Of a stretch of 64,000 nucleotides of DNA, positions 62,396-64,000 are shown piece by piece (positions within the stretch are counted from its first letter, which is position 1; every line of letters begins with the position of its first letter). The DNA lies in assembly GCF_963666145.1 (NCBI RefSeq), contig NZ_OY762614.1, forward strand, positions 4,950,501 to 5,014,500. Direction: 5' to 3'. The stretch comes from an uncultured Desulfobacter sp. GTDB taxonomy: Bacteria > Desulfobacterota > Desulfobacteria > Desulfobacterales > Desulfobacteraceae. Made by a program: the position numbers and the translations under genes. Under the pieces are notes generated by a model. That model was not told where the DNA came from and searched no databases. It saw only the letters and a program-made list of their open reading frames with translations.

Positions 62396-63313
62396 TTAGT
62401 GAGCAGGTATACATCTTATATTATGGGTATCCCAATTAGGCCGAACAAGACATTTCGCCGCTATCACTCCTTCTTTAGCAGTTCCGGTAACAACATTTGG
62501 ACCTATATAATGATAGGTTTTTTCGCCCAAATACCCTCCTATAATACCTCCTCCTGTTCCAGCTATAAGGCCAACGGCTAATAGTCCCCACCCCCCGGTA
62601 ACTATGCCGAAAACGAGACAAACACCTACGGTAGCACTGGTGGCGAGCGATCCACCAATAATACCTCCGGCTTCACGGGAAATGACTACTTCTAACTGAC
62701 TTTCTTCAGCAGTTAAAATTGTATGAGTTGACAAGGCGACACCAACCACTACACCAACACGCCCTCCATTTTTTAGGTATTTACCCACCTTAAGTGATGC
62801 AGAAGATATTTTAGTATTCGGACGTGTAGCACTTTTGAGCAGATATTGATCTGCTTGAGCCACGGTATTATATCCTTTTTTTTGAGCATAATTAACCATA
62901 TTGGGGTAAGTCCTGCCTCCCATTCCATATTTTAGCGCATCTCTCGTTTCATAGATGATAAAGGATGGCAAACCCTGTCGGGCCATTCCCTTCAAACGTA
63001 AACGCCGAGCTATCTTGGTTCGTTCATCCACTACCCATTTTGCAAGGTCGTTAGCAGAATAGATGCCTTGTTCCATTCGGATTTTAAGACGATTCGCCAA
63101 CAGCTTGTCAAAATGTATATATTCTCTACGAATTTGTGGAATTGAAATACCTAAATTCCACATTCTGTATCCAGTTCCAAAAAAGTTTATATTATTGTCC
63201 TGCAATGACTCTAAAAACAGAGCAGCATCTTTTTCATTTTTTGCAGGCAACAGCAGGGTATTATTCTGATTTATTCCTGTTTGGTTGCTGATTTCCAATG
63301 TATAACCTTGCAT
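62396..63313 (-). CDS. Effector-like protein with glycine-zipper membrane domain
   Basis: The 305-aa protein has a soluble N-terminal half (GIYSANDLAKWVVDERTKIA) and a C-terminal half with Gly-rich hydrophobic stretches (GGIIGGSLATSATVGVCLVF, WGLLAVGLIAGTGGGIIGGY). Such glycine-zipper domains are found in pore-forming or membrane-inserting parts of polymorphic and type VI toxins. It is preceded at 13 bp by a small gene of the same operon. Function inferred only. Confidence 0.55.
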   Translation of the reverse strand: MQGYTLEISNQTGINQNNTLLLPAKNEKDAALFLESLQDNNINFFGTGYRMWNLGISIPQIRREYIHFDKLLANRLKIRMEQGIYSANDLAKWVVDERTKIARRLRLKGMARQGLPSFIIYETRDALKYGMGGRTYPNMVNYAQKKGYNTVAQADQYLLKSATRPNTKISSASLKVGKYLKNGGRVGVVVGVALSTHTILTAEESQLEVVISREAGGIIGGSLATSATVGVCLVFGIVTGGWGLLAVGLIAGTGGGIIGGYLGEKTYHYIGPNVVTGTAKEGVIAAKCLVRPNWDTHNIRCIPAH

Positions 63314-63326
63314 ATATGAGCCCCCA

Positions 63327-63683
63327 TTAAATTTCCGTTACAGATTTTTTACTGTAAATTCCTGGTGAAACAACAGCATATTTAATTAAAAACCGTTTTT
63401 TCCAAAATGCCTTTGGCGGATAATCAAAATGCTTGGTTTCATACCTGATTTTTTGGTTACTGCACCAACTCTCAATGTCATTTAGATCATTTTCTATAAT
63501 GATTGATTGTGGAACCCAGAATTCATTTCTGATTTCAAAAATATGAAAGTCTTGGTCATTCGCGAAAACAGCTTCACCTGTTGTGACTTGTATAACTCTG
63601 ATTATGTTCTTTACTGAGTCAGTCCTGACTTCTTTGGATTTTTCTTCGGCGGATATTTCATCATTATTAATAATTATTTTCAT
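63327..63683 (-). CDS. Small protein upstream of the effector-like gene
   Basis: The 118-aa product (MKIIINNDEISAEEKSKEVR) has no signal peptide and no motif I know. The order (small gene first, effector-like gene second, 13 bp apart) would fit an adaptor or chaperone, or an immunity protein. AATACTATG precedes the start; no strong ribosome site. Confidence 0.5.
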   Translation of the reverse strand: MKIIINNDEISAEEKSKEVRTDSVKNIIRVIQVTTGEAVFANDQDFHIFEIRNEFWVPQSIIIENDLNDIESWCSNQKIRYETKHFDYPPKAFWKKRFLIKYAVVSPGIYSKKSVTEI

Positions 63684-64000
63684 AGTATTAACTTGTCATT
63701 TGGTAGTTGGATCGTTATATAGAGATGCTTTCTGAGATTTCTATCAATAAATATAAAGCAATGTCTAATACATATGCATCAACTCTTTGAAGAAGCACAA
63801 TCATGGTGGGTGTAACTTCCACATCCTTCGAATAGTGAGTGAAAATTTAATCAATATCATGGGATTACACAACTCAACCCACTCTTGCGCAAATATTACT
63901 AATCTATAATCCTTTTGGCTCCGATGTTTGACTGGTATCAATTCCTTTTTTGTTTTTTTGAACACGCACCCATTTAGCCTATTCATTTCCATTTTTTGAA
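63684..64000. other. Right edge, no supported gene
   Basis: A 63-codon minus-strand frame (63801-63992) reaches close to the window edge and has no recognisable product. It might be the end of a gene outside the window or a chance frame. Confidence 0.3.

Noticed and set aside
63801..63992. Gene at the right edge.
   Set aside because: Short frame with no motif; the window ends too soon to judge.

Overview
The window looks like the accessory part of a sulfate-reducing deltaproteobacterium (Desulfobacterota, probably Desulfobacterales). This is an inference from the style of the metabolic genes (a ferredoxin/FMN glutamate-synthase-like protein, a tautomerase/HxlR pair), a REP-type palindrome at 15.0 kb and the kinds of insertion sequences present. 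No rRNA or tRNA gene was recognised. The stretch is AT-rich, gene-poor for housekeeping functions and crowded with mobile DNA.

Layout. 0.8-2.8 kb: an operon of a HAD-type 5'-nucleotidase, a two-TM protein and a methyltransferase, the last cut by an IS3-family element (2779-4148). 4.6-10.2 kb: first copy of a five-gene transposon (zinc protein, primase-type zinc ribbon, HTH-like protein, DDE transposase, AAA+ ATPase) whose transposase is broken by an ISAs1-family IS. 10.5-19.1 kb: unrelated single genes and pairs (NlpC/P60-like enzyme plus lipoprotein, methyltransferase, EamA exporter with AraC regulator, FMN glutamate synthase-like enzyme, HxlR plus tautomerase, metallo-beta-lactamase fold protein). 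19.5-20.6 kb: TIR-domain protein with a small HTH protein. 20.8-25.1 kb: second, intact transposon copy. Both copies have 24-bp imperfect inverted ends starting TGAC and their own 6-bp target duplications. 25.3-30.1 kb: remains of polymorphic-toxin genes, a candidate immunity gene, another transposase and a protein of unknown function.

30.2-33.9 kb is an IS21-family element whose IstA is fused to a primase-like (zinc-ribbon-like plus TOPRIM) module. 34.0-48.2 kb on the plus strand is a plasmid/ICE-like block: AlpA-like HTH, a replication protein with an in-frame TGA, three related exported proteins, a tyrosine-recombinase-fold protein abutting a VirD4-type coupling protein (candidate atypical relaxase), and small membrane and DNA-binding proteins. 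It is interrupted by an IS3-family and an ISKra4-family element.

48.4-55.1 kb on the minus strand is a Wadjet (JetABCD) anti-plasmid operon that is probably dead: jetA lacks its 5' part and jetC is split by a 1.37-kb IS. 55.2-64 kb holds a membrane protein, IS66-like orphans, a second metallo-beta-lactamase fold protein, an acetyltransferase split by an IS4-type element, and effector-like genes.

The most unusual signals are the five-gene transposon, the IstA-primase fusion, the recombinase-like protein next to the coupling protein, and several families of diverged, partly palindromic repeats in the intergenic spaces.
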